64,000 nt of DNA from Rhodobacteraceae bacterium LMO-JJ12 (GCA_021555075.1 JAKGBX010000001.1:1302001-1366000), one strand, 5' to 3'; numbered from the stretch's first letter, positions 7,144-15,806 are shown. Numbers and translations: made by a program. Notes: a model not told the origin generated them from the sequence alone.

Positions 7144-8658
7144 TTAGAGCGCGAGCTTCTGCGCCACCAGATCGTTGACTGCTTTGGGGTTGGCCTTGCC
7201 TCCCGTGGCTTTCATCACCTGACCGACGAACCAGCCTGCGAGTTTCGGGTTCACCTTGGCTTTTTCGACCTGTGCGGGATTGGCGGCGATGATTTCGTCC
7301 AAAGCGGCTTCGATGGCGCCGGTATCGGTGACTTGCTTGAGGCCTTCGGTCTCAACAATCTCTGCAGGGTCGCGGCCAGTGGTGTAGGCGATTTCAAACA
7401 CGTCCTTGGCGATCTTGCCCGAGATGGTGTCGGATTTGATCAGCTTGATGATGCCGCCGAGTTGTTCGGGCGATAGTGGCGCATCGCTGATGTCTTTCTC
7501 ATCCGCTTTGAGACGGCCGAACAGCTCGTTGATGACCCAGTTGGCGGCGAGTTTGCCATCGTCGCTGGCGGCGACGACCTGTTCGAAATAGGCGGCCGAG
7601 GTGGTGTCGGCGGTCAGCACCGAGGCGTCATATTCGGTAAGGCCATAATCGCCCATGAAGCGGGCCTTTTTGGCGTCGGGGAGTTCGGGCAGCGAGGCCT
7701 TGATGTCATCGACCCAAGCCTGTTCGATCTCAAGCGGCAAGAGATCGGGGCAGGGGAAATAGCGGTAGTCGTGCGCCTCTTCCTTGCTCCGCATCGAGCG
7801 AGTTTCGTTCTTGTCGGGATCGTAGAGGCGGGTTTCCTGATCAACGGTGCCGCCACCTTCGACGATTTTGATCTGACGGCGGGCCTCGTATTCGATCGCG
7901 GCTTGGATGAAGCGCATGGAGTTCATGTTCTTGATCTCGCAACGGGTACCGAGATGCGAGAAATCCTGGGTCTCCATGTATTTCTCATGCTGACCGGGAC
8001 GGCAGATCGAGACGTTGACGTCGGCGCGCAGGTTGCCGTTTTGCATGTTGCCGTCGCAAGTGCCCAAATAACGCAGGATCTGGCGCAGTTTGACGACGTA
8101 AGCCGCCGCCTCTTCGGGGCCGCGAATGTCGGGGCGGCTGACAATCTCCATCAGGGCGACGCCGGTGCGGTTGAGATCGACAAAGGACATGTTGGGGTCC
8201 ATGTCGTGAATGGATTTTCCCGCATCCTGTTCGAGGTGAATCCGCTCAACCCGCACCAGGCGCGCAATGCCGGGGGCCATATCGACGAGGATTTCGCCTT
8301 CGCCCACGATGGGTTCGTAAAGCTGGGAAATCTGATAGCCTTGGGGCAGATCGGGGTAGAAGTAATTCTTGCGATCAAAGGCGGATTTGAGGTGGATTTC
8401 GGCGTTGAGGCCAAGGCCGGTGCGCACCGCCTGCGCGACGCAGTATTCGTTGATGACGGGCAGCATGCCGGGCATGGCGGCGTCAACAAAGGCGACGTTC
8501 GAATTCGGCTCGGCGCCGAATTGTGTGCTGGCGCCGGAGAAGAGCTTGGCGTTGGAGGAGACCTGTGCGTGCACCTCGAGTCCGATCACCAGTTCCCAGT
8601 CGTGCTTGGCCCCGGAAATGACCTTGGGCTTGGGGGCTTCGTAGGTGAGATCGAGCAT
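7144..8658 (-). CDS. gatB: Asp-tRNA(Asn)/Glu-tRNA(Gln) amidotransferase subunit B
   Basis: GatB is the kinase/tRNA-binding subunit of GatCAB, which converts misacylated Glu-tRNA(Gln) and Asp-tRNA(Asn) to the amide forms. The 504-residue product carries the hallmark [25 protein letters not shown] and [20 protein letters not shown], with a C-terminal YqeY-like helical domain ([11 protein letters not shown] to [11 protein letters not shown]). The ATG at 8658 gives the usual length and has AAGGA upstream; an ATG at 8676 is possible. The gatC and gatA genes are not in the window. Adjacent plus-strand genes are unrelated. Confidence 0.97.
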   Translation of the reverse strand: MLDLTYEAPKPKVISGAKHDWELVIGLEVHAQVSSNAKLFSGASTQFGAEPNSNVAFVDAAMPGMLPVINEYCVAQAVRTGLGLNAEIHLKSAFDRKNYFYPDLPQGYQISQLYEPIVGEGEILVDMAPGIARLVRVERIHLEQDAGKSIHDMDPNMSFVDLNRTGVALMEIVSRPDIRGPEEAAAYVVKLRQILRYLGTCDGNMQNGNLRADVNVSICRPGQHEKYMETQDFSHLGTRCEIKNMNSMRFIQAAIEYEARRQIKIVEGGGTVDQETRLYDPDKNETRSMRSKEEAHDYRYFPCPDLLPLEIEQAWVDDIKASLPELPDAKKARFMGDYGLTEYDASVLTADTTSAAYFEQVVAASDDGKLAANWVINELFGRLKADEKDISDAPLSPEQLGGIIKLIKSDTISGKIAKDVFEIAYTTGRDPAEIVETEGLKQVTDTGAIEAALDEIIAANPAQVEKAKVNPKLAGWFVGQVMKATGGKANPKAVNDLVAQKLAL

Positions 8659-8832
8659 GGCGCGTTTTTCCTTCATCGCAACGGTTCGTCTTCTAGGGCA
8701 GGGGCCGGAGCGGGGCAAGAGGGCAGAGAGGGCTTGTGGGGAACAAAAGAGGCCAGAAGGAAGGGAATTCCAGACTGTTGCGGGGCGCAGAGGCGTGTTG
8801 AAATACCGGTATTACAAGAAGGGGATTTTACA

Positions 8833-9006
8833 ATGCGATTTCATCAGTGGATCATGCTGGTTGCCTTGGCCGTTGCCGTTTTGACGGCAGGGGCCTCGGC
8901 GCTGCCGGGATCGGAGAGCACGGATATTACCGACCCGGGCTATTGGCTGGCCGTGGGACAAGAGGTGATTGGGGTATCCGAAAACGGCTGGTGCAGTTGT
9001 TCGTGA
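8833..9006 (+). CDS. 57-residue exported small protein, unknown
   Basis: The ORF starts with ATG seven bases after AAGAAGGGGA, a good ribosome site. Residues about 4-23 are a clear signal peptide (WIMLVALAVAVLTAGASA). The mature part is about 34 residues, acidic, with a Trp-rich middle (DPGYWLAVGQ) and a C-terminus WCSCS whose two Cys could form a disulfide or bind metal. It lies alone between two minus-strand genes. I recognise no family. The ribosome site, signal peptide and neat stop argue that it is real. Confidence 0.55.
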   Translation: MRFHQWIMLVALAVAVLTAGASALPGSESTDITDPGYWLAVGQEVIGVSENGWCSCS

Positions 9007-9024
9007 GCCATCCGTTTCGAGTTC

Positions 9025-10377
9025 TCAAGAGGGGCTGAAGAAGCGCAATCCGTGGGGCGAGAAGGCAATGGTGGTGCCTTTGAGGATTTCATCGGCGAAG
9101 TGACGCGCGATGGTGCGCCGGGCGGTGAGACGACCGCGCCGCACGAGGGTTTTGCGCATGGGCAGCGGGGCATGAGCATCATGGCCCATCGCCGCCTGCG
9201 CCCAGACCAGCGGGTGCAATTCATAGAGATAGTCCGACAAGATCCAGTCGAGCGTGCCATGCAGACGGGTGCGCAGATCGCGGGTGATGTCGGGGGCGGT
9301 TTCGGGGAGCGCGCCCGGATCCATCGTAATGGCGGCATAGGCGGCCATCAGGTTGGCGTGATACTGTCCGGCGCCCGACGCCACCGCCTGGGCCAGAATA
9401 TCGCGCATGCCGTCGATGAAGAAATCGAGGTCAACGATCCGCGCGGCACCGGGATCAATTGCCAGCGCATCCCAGAACACCCAGGTGTAGCCGCCGCTGC
9501 CCCAGGTTTCGGTGGTGCGCGAAGCGGTGCGGCGGGCTTCGAGGTCGAGTTGTTGGTAAGAGCCATGCCAGCGCGGCAACAGATGATGGCCGAGCGCACG
9601 CATCGGGCGGGGATTGACCGGGTCGAGCGCAATCAGGGCTTCATATTCGTCGGCAAGATTTTGCGCCGGAAGGGGGCGACCGGCCAGCAGCGCACAGCGC
9701 GCAGAGGCCAGAAGCGGGGCCTTGGGCACGATGTTGTCAAACCGTTCGAGAATCGCCGCAGCGCGATCGAAATGTGCCTCGAACAGCATGAGATTACGCT
9801 CGGGAATTTCATGTGGCCAGTCGCCGCCGCGCCAGGCCCAGCCAAGGTCGATATGGGCCAGTGCGACGATCACCGCGATGGCATAATCGTCGGGGTATTC
9901 GAGCAGAATTTCCTCGAACGCCTCGATGCCTTCGAGCGAGGGATTGGAACCATCGCAGATGGCGTCTTCGGCGGCCTGAACCACGTCGGCGCGCGCGCCA
10001 AAGCACAAGAGTTCGGTGTGTGACATCGCGCAGGCCGTGGCGCGGCGGGTATGGTCAACCTGGTGAATCAGTGCCGAAAGCTCTTCCCAGCGGTCCTGTC
10101 GGACCAGAAACTGGCCATAATCCTGAACCGCGGCGCGCGAAGTTTCTTCATCGGTTTCATCGGCGGTGGGCAGAATCAACTGGCGATCAAGCCGGGCAAC
10201 GAGTTCTTCGTCAAGCCGCGCCCCCGATCGCAGTGCCGCCGCCAGCTTGCGGCGCTGTTTGGCGCGCTTGTGTTTGCAAAGCACGGGCAGCGTCGCCAGA
10301 CCCTGCGAAAGCTTATGAGGCAATGCGGTGGGCAAGGACTTGGACAGGGTCTTGGACAGGGCGGCAGGAAGTTTCAA
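9025..10377 (-). CDS. Conserved-looking hypothetical cytoplasmic protein
   Basis: A 450-residue protein without signal peptide or membrane helix. It opens with a basic, Leu/Ser-rich segment (SKTLSKSLPTALPHKLSQ, then HKRAKQRRKLAAAL) and continues as a mostly helical chain with several Trp-rich patches (GWAWRGGDWPHEIPERN; WGSGGYTWVFWDAL). The repeated helix pairs suggest an alpha-solenoid but I cannot assign a domain. The start is TTG at 10377, five bases after GGAGG, which decides it. Its stop is 18 bases from the convergent small exported protein gene. Function unknown. Confidence 0.7.
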   Translation of the reverse strand: MKLPAALSKTLSKSLPTALPHKLSQGLATLPVLCKHKRAKQRRKLAAALRSGARLDEELVARLDRQLILPTADETDEETSRAAVQDYGQFLVRQDRWEELSALIHQVDHTRRATACAMSHTELLCFGARADVVQAAEDAICDGSNPSLEGIEAFEEILLEYPDDYAIAVIVALAHIDLGWAWRGGDWPHEIPERNLMLFEAHFDRAAAILERFDNIVPKAPLLASARCALLAGRPLPAQNLADEYEALIALDPVNPRPMRALGHHLLPRWHGSYQQLDLEARRTASRTTETWGSGGYTWVFWDALAIDPGAARIVDLDFFIDGMRDILAQAVASGAGQYHANLMAAYAAITMDPGALPETAPDITRDLRTRLHGTLDWILSDYLYELHPLVWAQAAMGHDAHAPLPMRKTLVRRGRLTARRTIARHFADEILKGTTIAFSPHGLRFFSPS

Positions 10378-10550
10378 GGGTGCCTCCGGAATGGGAAAGT
10401 CGGGTAACGTGGGCCTTTGTGCCTGTGCATTCGGGCCAAAATTCGGCGCGTGTCAGGGTTTTCAGGGGCATTGCCGGAGCGATGCCGCGGCAGGGCGCCT
10501 TGGCAAAGGTCAGCCGATGGATCAGGCGAATACGCCAGGTTGTTGCTATT

Positions 10551-11483
10551 ATGGGCAAAATCGATTTTGATGGCGCGATGTTCTGGGGGGATCATAAACC
10601 GGGCGCGTTAGCGCAAGGATGCAGCCGTGCCGACGACATTGCGGGCGGGCGGCGAAAGGCTATTGTCTTGACGTTGGTTTTCGGGGTCGGGCTGGTCAGT
10701 CTGACTGCCGGGATGGTCGTGGCCGAGGCGGCAGCGGAGGCGGCGGAGCCGATGACGAGCACTGTGGCCACACCCGAGATTGCGACCATAGCGGCGATTG
10801 CACCGCTTACGGGCGAAGACCCCGACGGCGAGACCACAAGCGCGACGGCACTGCGGCAGGTCAGTCTCGGCCCCGCGCCGGTGCGCCCGAAGGCGCGCAA
10901 GGAGGCCGTGCCGAGAGCCCGCTGGTCGCATCGCCCCGAGGCGACGCTCTGGACCCGATCGGCTCTGGCGGCACTTGGCGATCACGGACAGCCGTTGGTC
11001 AAGATGGTGCCGGGGGATATTCTTGATTGGTGCCCGGCCTATCCGCAGGCATCGCATGATCAGAGAGCGGCGTTTTGGGTGGGCTTTATTTCGGCGCTGA
11101 CCAAACATGAGAGTACATATAAGCCCCGCGCCGTGGGCGGGGGTGGGCTTTGGTATGGGCTGATGCAAATTCTGCCATCCACAGCGCGGCTATATAAGTG
11201 CCACGCGCGCAGTGGCGATGCGCTCAAGAACGGTTCGGCCAATCTGAGCTGTGCCATTCGGATCATGGCGCGAACGGTACCGCGCGACGGGGTGATCCAT
11301 GCCTATACAAAATCCAGCAAACGGCGCTGGCGCGGTGTGTCAGCCGATTGGGGGCCGATGCGTTCAGCCGCCAAGCGGCGCGATATGGCAGGGTGGCTGA
11401 AAGCGCAGAGTTATTGCAAACCGCTGTCGTCCATGCGGCCCCGCGAGCGCCCCGATGGGTTGGCGGCGAAGCGCGAGGGATAG
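10551..11483 (+). CDS. Lytic transglycosylase-like (SLT domain) protein
   Basis: The 310-residue product has an N-terminal membrane segment (about residues 36-58, IVLTLVFGVGLVSLTAGMVVA) and a C-terminal lysozyme-like domain. The SLT motifs are FISALTKHESTYKP, with the catalytic Glu, and YGLMQILPSTARLY, followed by LSCAIRIMAR. Such enzymes cleave peptidoglycan to anhydromuropeptides in the periplasm. The middle is low-complexity Ala/Pro/Arg. No clear ribosome site precedes the ATG at 10551, and the frame is open far upstream as an antisense shadow, so the start is uncertain. The stop touches a tandem repeat leading to gltX. Confidence 0.82.
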   Translation: MGKIDFDGAMFWGDHKPGALAQGCSRADDIAGGRRKAIVLTLVFGVGLVSLTAGMVVAEAAAEAAEPMTSTVATPEIATIAAIAPLTGEDPDGETTSATALRQVSLGPAPVRPKARKEAVPRARWSHRPEATLWTRSALAALGDHGQPLVKMVPGDILDWCPAYPQASHDQRAAFWVGFISALTKHESTYKPRAVGGGGLWYGLMQILPSTARLYKCHARSGDALKNGSANLSCAIRIMARTVPRDGVIHAYTKSSKRRWRGVSADWGPMRSAAKRRDMAGWLKAQSYCKPLSSMRPRERPDGLAAKREG

Positions 11484-11542
11484 GGCCAGAGATTGGGCCA
11501 GAGATTGGGCCGGAGTCTGGGCTTACGACAGGGCCGGAGATA
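11483..11542 (+). repeat. 12-bp tandem repeat ahead of gltX
   Basis: Five 12-base units start at 11483, 11495, 11507, 11519 and 11531. The first two are identical (GGGCCAGAGATT), the third and fifth differ in two or three bases (GGGCCGGAGTCT, GGGCCGGAGATA) and the fourth has drifted. The array begins on the last base of the transglycosylase stop codon and ends 98 bases before gltX. Confidence 0.8.
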
Positions 11543-11565
11543 GGAAAGGCGCGCAGAATGCGCAT

Positions 11566-11632
11566 CCTTTGGGGTCTCAATTCTGGACAATACGCGCACT
11601 TCATGGGAAAGGGCAGGTCGAGACCCAAAGGA
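11566..11632 (+). promoter_or_regulatory. Leader hairpin that may mask the gltX ribosome site
   Basis: CCTTTGGGGTCTC (11566-11578) can pair with GAGACCCAAAGG (11620-11631) with a single bulged base. The 3' arm includes the first bases of the Shine-Dalgarno AAGGAGG (11628-11634), which serves the gltX ATG at 11641. Pairing would reduce access to that site. A short reading frame starting at ATG 11558 after AGGAAAGG overlaps the gltX start and could be a leader peptide. Regulation is inference. Confidence 0.4.
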
Positions 11633-11640
11633 GGCCTTTC

Positions 11641-12963
11641 ATGGTCACGACACGTTTTGCCCCGTCGCCCACAGGATATATCCATGTCGGTAACCTGCGC
11701 ACCGCCCTGATGAATTTCCTGATCGCCCGCAAGGCGGGTGGCGAATTCATCCTGCGTATTGACGATACCGATCCCGAACGCTCGAAAGAGGAATACGTCG
11801 ACGCGATCAAGGAGGATCTGGCGTGGCTTGGGCTGCATTGGGACCGGGTTGAGCGACAATCGCTGCGGCTTGATCGCTATGCTGCGGCGGCGGATCGTTT
11901 GCGCGAGATGGGGCGGTTCTATGAGTGTTTCGAGAGCCCGACCGAGTTGGACCTCAAGCGCAAGAAACAGCTCAATATGGGCAAGCCGCCGGTCTATGAC
12001 CGGGCCGCTCTGGCGTTGAGCGAAGACGAAAAGGCGCAATTGCGCGCAGAGCGCGGCGGCTATTGGCGCTTTCAGCTCGATCAGGAGCGGATCGAATGGC
12101 AGGATGGCATCGGCGGGGCGACCTCGATTGATGCGGCCTCGGTGTCTGATCCGGTGTTGATCCGGGCGGATGGACAGGTGCTCTATACTTTGGCCAGCGT
12201 GGTGGATGACACCGAGATGGGCGTGACCCATGTGGTGCGTGGGTCGGATCATGTGACCAATACGGCGACGCAAATTCAGATCATCAAGGCCTTGGGCGGC
12301 CAGGTGCCGAATTTCGCGCATCACAGCCTGCTGACCGGGCCACAGGGCGAGGCTCTGAGCAAGCGGCTGGGTGTGCTGTCGTTGCGTGATCTTCGCGCGC
12401 AGGGCGTCGAGCCGATGGCGCTACTAAGCCTGATGGCGCGGCTTGGGTCGAGCGATCCGGTGGAACTGCGCAATGACATGGGGGCGCTGATCGACGGGTT
12501 TGATATCGCCCGGTTCGGCACCGCGCCGACCAAGTTCGACGAGGCCGATCTGGGGCCGCTGAGTGCCAGGCTGTTGCATGGTGCAGACCTGGACGAGGTG
12601 GCCGGGGACGTTGCGGATGCCGGTGTGCCCGAGGCGCTGGCGGTGCCGTTCTGGGCCGCGATCCGCGAGAATATTCAGACCCGCGCCGACATTGCGGCAT
12701 GGTGGGCGCTCTGCCGCGATGGAGCGGTGCCACAGATCGACGCGGAGGATGCGGATTTTGTGGCCGAGGCGCTGGCGCTGTTGCCCGATCGGCCGCATGA
12801 CGCGGAGACCTGGCGCAATTGGACGGCGGCTGTGAAAGAGGCCACCGGGCGCAAGGGGCGCGGGCTGTTCATGCCCCTGCGCAAGGCGCTGACGGGTATG
12901 GAGCACGGCCCGGACATGGGCGCGCTCTTGCCGCTTTTGCAGGTGATCCGGGCCAAGGATTGA
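11641..12963 (+). CDS. gltX: Glutamate--tRNA ligase
   Basis: A class I aminoacyl-tRNA synthetase charging tRNA(Glu). The 440-residue protein has the HIGH-type motif PSPTGYIHVGNLRTAL at its N-terminus and the KMSKS-type motif EALSKRLG at about residue 240, followed by a helical anticodon-binding domain. The length matches the shorter of two GltX paralogs commonly present in Rhodobacterales, so it could be the copy specialised for one tRNA; a second copy is not in the window. AAGGAGG seven bases upstream fixes the start. In organisms with GatCAB one GluRS also makes Glu-tRNA(Gln). Confidence 0.96.
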   Translation: MVTTRFAPSPTGYIHVGNLRTALMNFLIARKAGGEFILRIDDTDPERSKEEYVDAIKEDLAWLGLHWDRVERQSLRLDRYAAAADRLREMGRFYECFESPTELDLKRKKQLNMGKPPVYDRAALALSEDEKAQLRAERGGYWRFQLDQERIEWQDGIGGATSIDAASVSDPVLIRADGQVLYTLASVVDDTEMGVTHVVRGSDHVTNTATQIQIIKALGGQVPNFAHHSLLTGPQGEALSKRLGVLSLRDLRAQGVEPMALLSLMARLGSSDPVELRNDMGALIDGFDIARFGTAPTKFDEADLGPLSARLLHGADLDEVAGDVADAGVPEALAVPFWAAIRENIQTRADIAAWWALCRDGAVPQIDAEDADFVAEALALLPDRPHDAETWRNWTAAVKEATGRKGRGLFMPLRKALTGMEHGPDMGALLPLLQVIRAKD

Positions 12964-13048
12964 AGCAGCCGCTGAAACCGGGGTTTTGGGCGGGGTGGAC
13001 CCGCGTGGAATGGCAGGTTGCGGCGGCGTGCGCCTGACTGGCGGATTT

Positions 13049-13070
13049 GAGTATTTTTGGAATGATGAAG
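13049..13070 (+). repeat. Dispersed intergenic motif, copy 1
   Basis: GAGTATTTTTGGAATGATGAAG lies between gltX and the convergent gamma-glutamylcyclotransferase gene. Close variants occur at 16247-16268 and, reversed, at 56826-56848. All three are outside genes. I recall similar strings in intergenic DNA of Rhodobacteraceae but know no function. Confidence 0.6.
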
Positions 13071-13077
13071 GGCGGGG

Positions 13078-13662
13078 TCAGACCGGGTGCGGTGCGATCA
13101 GGGTGACGGCGAGGCGTTTCAGGGCGTCGTCGACAAAGCTGCGCTCGTCCGTGCTTAGCACCTGATGGCGGGGATAGAGCGGCGCGGCGCGGTCGTTCAT
13201 CACCGGGGCGTCCCAGCCGGACGTGGTGTCAAAGAACCTTTGCGCGCCGATTTCGCCGAAGGCTTTGAGATAGCCCTGAATCACAACGTCGAGATAGCTG
13301 AGCAGCACCGGGTGAGCGGCGTCGGGGCGGCCATGGGCCTCGGGTGGGATGGCATAGATTGCCACGTTGGGTTTGTGATCGAGAGCGTGCTCGACATTGT
13401 TTTGAGCGTGCACGCGGGCGTAGGCATGTTCGCGCAGATCAAGCGCGGCCCAGTCATTGCCGGGGACGTGGGCGATCATGCCGTCGATGGTGCAGGAGGG
13501 GTCAGGCACGGCGGTGAGGAAAGCCACCGGGCGCAGATCGGTGTGGCGCCAGGCGCGCCGCCAACCGCGTGCGCGGGCCGGGTGGGCATCGCTGAATCCA
13601 TGCGTGGAGAGGTTCACAAGTGAACCATAACCAAAGAAATAAGCGGTTTCAGAAGCGAGCAT
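13078..13662 (-). CDS. Gamma-glutamylcyclotransferase family protein
   Basis: A 194-residue protein with the GGCT N-terminal glycine loop FFGYGSLVN, which binds the gamma-glutamyl group, and LREHAYARVHAQ carrying the expected catalytic Glu region. Family members release 5-oxoproline from gamma-glutamyl peptides, in some cases glutathione. The pattern is closer to bacterial GGCT-like proteins than to ChaC, and the substrate is not evident. The start codon at 13662 lies 20 bases from an FNR-type box shared with the divergent NsrR-like gene. Confidence 0.85.
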   Translation of the reverse strand: MLASETAYFFGYGSLVNLSTHGFSDAHPARARGWRRAWRHTDLRPVAFLTAVPDPSCTIDGMIAHVPGNDWAALDLREHAYARVHAQNNVEHALDHKPNVAIYAIPPEAHGRPDAAHPVLLSYLDVVIQGYLKAFGEIGAQRFFDTTSGWDAPVMNDRAAPLYPRHQVLSTDERSFVDDALKRLAVTLIAPHPV

Positions 13663-13682
13663 GGCATAAATTTGACGATGCC

Positions 13683-13696
13683 TTGATACATGTCAA
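13683..13696. promoter_or_regulatory. FNR/FnrL-type binding box
   Basis: TTGATACATGTCAA is a 14-bp dyad of the form TTGAT-N4-GTCAA, a close match to the FNR/FnrL site. It lies in the divergent region between the gamma-glutamylcyclotransferase gene (20 bases from its start) and the NsrR-like gene (175 bases from its ATG). An oxygen-responsive regulator could act on either. Confidence 0.55.
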
Positions 13697-13871
13697 ACCG
13701 AAAGCGCGTAAAATAGGCATGATCGGTTCACCTTTTGAGGTGTTCTGAGAGTGGATTGCAATGCGGTCTGATTTCCGGGGCACAGGAAACTTAACGATGG
13801 TGAAGACGTTCAGACTTATCGCAATGCGTCGACATCATACCGAAATGCCCGAGCGGCAGGGGACCGGCATC

Positions 13872-14336
13872 ATGCGGATCACCAAGAGAACCAATATCGC
13901 CATTCGCGTTCTGATGTTCTGCGAGGTGAACGGCGGGCGGTTGGCCACCAAATCCGAGATCGCCGAGTGTTGCAATACCAGCGAGAACCATCTCGCTCAG
14001 GTGGTCAACCAGTTGGGGCAACTGGGCTATCTGCGGACCCATCGCGGCCGCAATGGCGGTATCGAGTTGGGGCGGCCCGCGAGTGAAATCATCATTGGCG
14101 AAGTGTTTCGGGTGATGGAAAGTCATGTGCCGCTGACCGAGTGTTTTGCCGATGTCGACAATACCTGTCCGTTGACCGATGCCTGCCGGTTGCGGTTGGC
14201 CATTCAGGACGCGGCGGAGGCGTTTTATGCGCATCTTGACGGGGTGACGCTTGATGCGCTGGTTTGTGACAATGATCCCTTGAAGGCGATCATGGCAGCG
14301 ATCCCTTGTGGTCGTGAGCGGGCGACGGCGGCCTGA
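13872..14336 (+). CDS. nsrR: Rrf2-family Fe-S regulator, NsrR-like
   Basis: A 154-residue transcription regulator with an N-terminal winged helix (ATKSEIAECCNTSENHLAQVVNQL) and three conserved Cys at 91, 99 and 105 (ECFADVDNTC then DAC), the cluster-ligand pattern of NsrR. NsrR binds a [4Fe-4S] or [2Fe-2S] cluster and derepresses nitric oxide defence genes on NO exposure. The internal ATG at 13872 is used because the family starts MRITKRTNIAIRVLM there; the upstream extension is unlike any Rrf2 protein. An FNR-type box precedes it. No NO reductase gene is nearby, so targets lie elsewhere. Confidence 0.82.
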   Translation: MRITKRTNIAIRVLMFCEVNGGRLATKSEIAECCNTSENHLAQVVNQLGQLGYLRTHRGRNGGIELGRPASEIIIGEVFRVMESHVPLTECFADVDNTCPLTDACRLRLAIQDAAEAFYAHLDGVTLDALVCDNDPLKAIMAAIPCGRERATAA

Positions 14337-14414
14337 CGCAATCTGCCCGAAACGGGGCCATGCAAATTGACGATCCGGGCTCTTGCAGAGGGTGTTGCGG
14401 TATACTAGCGTGTG

Positions 14415-14585
14415 CCGGACAGCAGGTTCGGGAGAACCGACGTGATACGTCGGTGCCGAAGGAGCAACCGCCCCGGAAACTCTCAGGCGCAAGGGACCGA
14501 TCCTGCCTTCGACACTCTGGAGAGACCCCGGCACCAGACCGGGGCGCCGAAGGGATAGCGATCTCAGGCGAAGGGACAGAGGGGG
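14415..14585 (+). ncRNA. Tandem glycine riboswitch
   Basis: Two glycine aptamers lie in series. The first (about 14415-14506) contains the core words GGAGAACC, GCCGAAGGAGCAA and AACTCTCAGGCGCAAGGGACCG; the second (about 14512-14585) has TCTGGAGAGACCC, GCGCCGAAGGGA and ATCTCAGGCGAAGGGACAGAGG. Each shows the conserved CTCAGG-(C)-AAGGGAC segment. It leads the gcvT-gcvH-gcvP operon, the usual target. Glycine binding should permit expression of the cleavage system. Exact ends are estimates. Confidence 0.93.
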
Positions 14586-14637
14586 CATCAGGCACGCAGA
14601 GTCATCTGCGTGTGACGTGATGCCGGACGGGGTTTTT
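14584..14637 (+). terminator. Expression-platform hairpin after glycine riboswitch
   Basis: GGCATCA (14584-14590) pairs with TGATGCC (14618-14624) around an inner stem CACGCAGA (14593-14600) / TCTGCGTG (14605-14612). GGACGGGG and five T (14633-14637) follow. The outer 5' arm overlaps the end of the second aptamer (GGACAGAGGGGGCATCA), so aptamer folding could compete with the terminator. This fits a transcription-attenuation switch turned on by glycine. Confidence 0.6.
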
Positions 14638-14681
14638 CGCAGAAAAGCCGACCCTTCCGGCCTGAGAAGGGGAGACCGGTG

Positions 14682-15806
14682 ATGGCGGATCTTGAACGCA
14701 CATGCCTATACGATCTGCACGTGGAACTGGGCGCCAAGATGGTGCCATTCGCGGGCTATGAGATGCCGGTGCAATATCCGATGGGCGTGATGAAAGAGCA
14801 TCTGCATTGCCGCGAGGCAGCAGGGCTTTTTGATGTCAGCCACATGGGCCAGGTGATCGTGCGCCCCAAGGACGGCAAGGGCAACGGCGCCGAGGCGTTT
14901 GAAACGCTTGTGCCGCAGAATATCTTGGATCTGCCTGAGGGGCGGCAACGCTATGCTTTCTTCACTGATGAGAATGGCGGGATATCAGATGACCTGATGG
15001 TGGCCAATCGCGGGGATCATCTGTTCGTGGTGGTGAATGCAGGCTGCAAGGCGGCCGATATTGCCCATATGCGCGAGGCCTTGCCCGGCTGTGAGGTGGA
15101 AGAGATCACCGACCGCGCGTTGTTGGCGTTGCAGGGGCCGGATGCGGCGGAAGTTCTGGCGGGAATCGTGCCCGATGTTAAGGACATGCGGTTTATGGAT
15201 GTGGGGGTCTATGGGTCGTTCTTTGGCGAGTTATGGATCACACGTTCGGGCTATACCGGTGAGGATGGGTTCGAGATATCTGTTGCCGCTGAGCGCGCCA
15301 CCGCGCTGGCCGGGCGGTTGATGAGCGATTTCAGTGTTGAGCCGATCGGCCTTGGCGCGCGCGATTCGCTGCGTCTTGAGGCGGGCTTGTGCCTTTATGG
15401 CAATGATATCGACACCACCACCAGCCCGGTCGAGGCGGGATTGGAGTGGGCCATCCAGAAGGTGCGGCGCAACGGTGGCGCACGTGAGGGCGGCTTTCCG
15501 GGAGCGGCGCGCATTCTTGATGAGTTGGAAAATGGTGCTGCACGCCGTCGCGTAGGCTTGCGCCCCGAAGGGCGTGCGCCGATGCGCGCGCATACGCTGC
15601 TTTTTGCGGATGAAGCGGGCGGCGAGGCGATTGGCGAAGTGACTTCGGGGGCCTATGGCCCCACCATCGAAGCGCCGATGGCGATGGGATATGTGCCCAC
15701 CGGGTTGTCAGAAACGGGCACCCGGCTTTTTGGTGAAGTACGTGGCAAGCGTTTGCCCGTGCTGGTGGTTGAGACGCCGTTTACACCGGCAAATTATAAA
15801 CGTTGA
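14682..15806 (+). CDS. gcvT: Glycine cleavage system aminomethyltransferase (T protein)
   Basis: GcvT transfers the methylene group from aminomethyl-lipoyl-H protein to tetrahydrofolate and releases ammonia. The 374-residue protein shows HVELGAKMVPFAGYEMPVQY at the N-terminus, FDVSHMGQ, YTGEDGFEI and LGARDSLRLEAGLCLYG, all diagnostic, and ends in ETPFTPANYKR. The ATG at 14682 is eight bases from AGGGGAG; an adjacent GTG is less likely. First gene after the glycine riboswitch and 23 bases before gcvH. Confidence 0.97.
   Translation: MADLERTCLYDLHVELGAKMVPFAGYEMPVQYPMGVMKEHLHCREAAGLFDVSHMGQVIVRPKDGKGNGAEAFETLVPQNILDLPEGRQRYAFFTDENGGISDDLMVANRGDHLFVVVNAGCKAADIAHMREALPGCEVEEITDRALLALQGPDAAEVLAGIVPDVKDMRFMDVGVYGSFFGELWITRSGYTGEDGFEISVAAERATALAGRLMSDFSVEPIGLGARDSLRLEAGLCLYGNDIDTTTSPVEAGLEWAIQKVRRNGGAREGGFPGAARILDELENGAARRRVGLRPEGRAPMRAHTLLFADEAGGEAIGEVTSGAYGPTIEAPMAMGYVPTGLSETGTRLFGEVRGKRLPVLVVETPFTPANYKR

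Noticed and set aside
11483-11640. T-box or tRNA-sensing leader for gltX
   Set aside because: No specifier loop or T-box core sequence; the hairpin is reported only as a possible SD mask.
13761-13871. N-terminal extension of the NsrR-like protein
   Set aside because: The added 37 residues match no Rrf2 protein, and the family start MRITKRTNIAIR coincides with ATG 13872.
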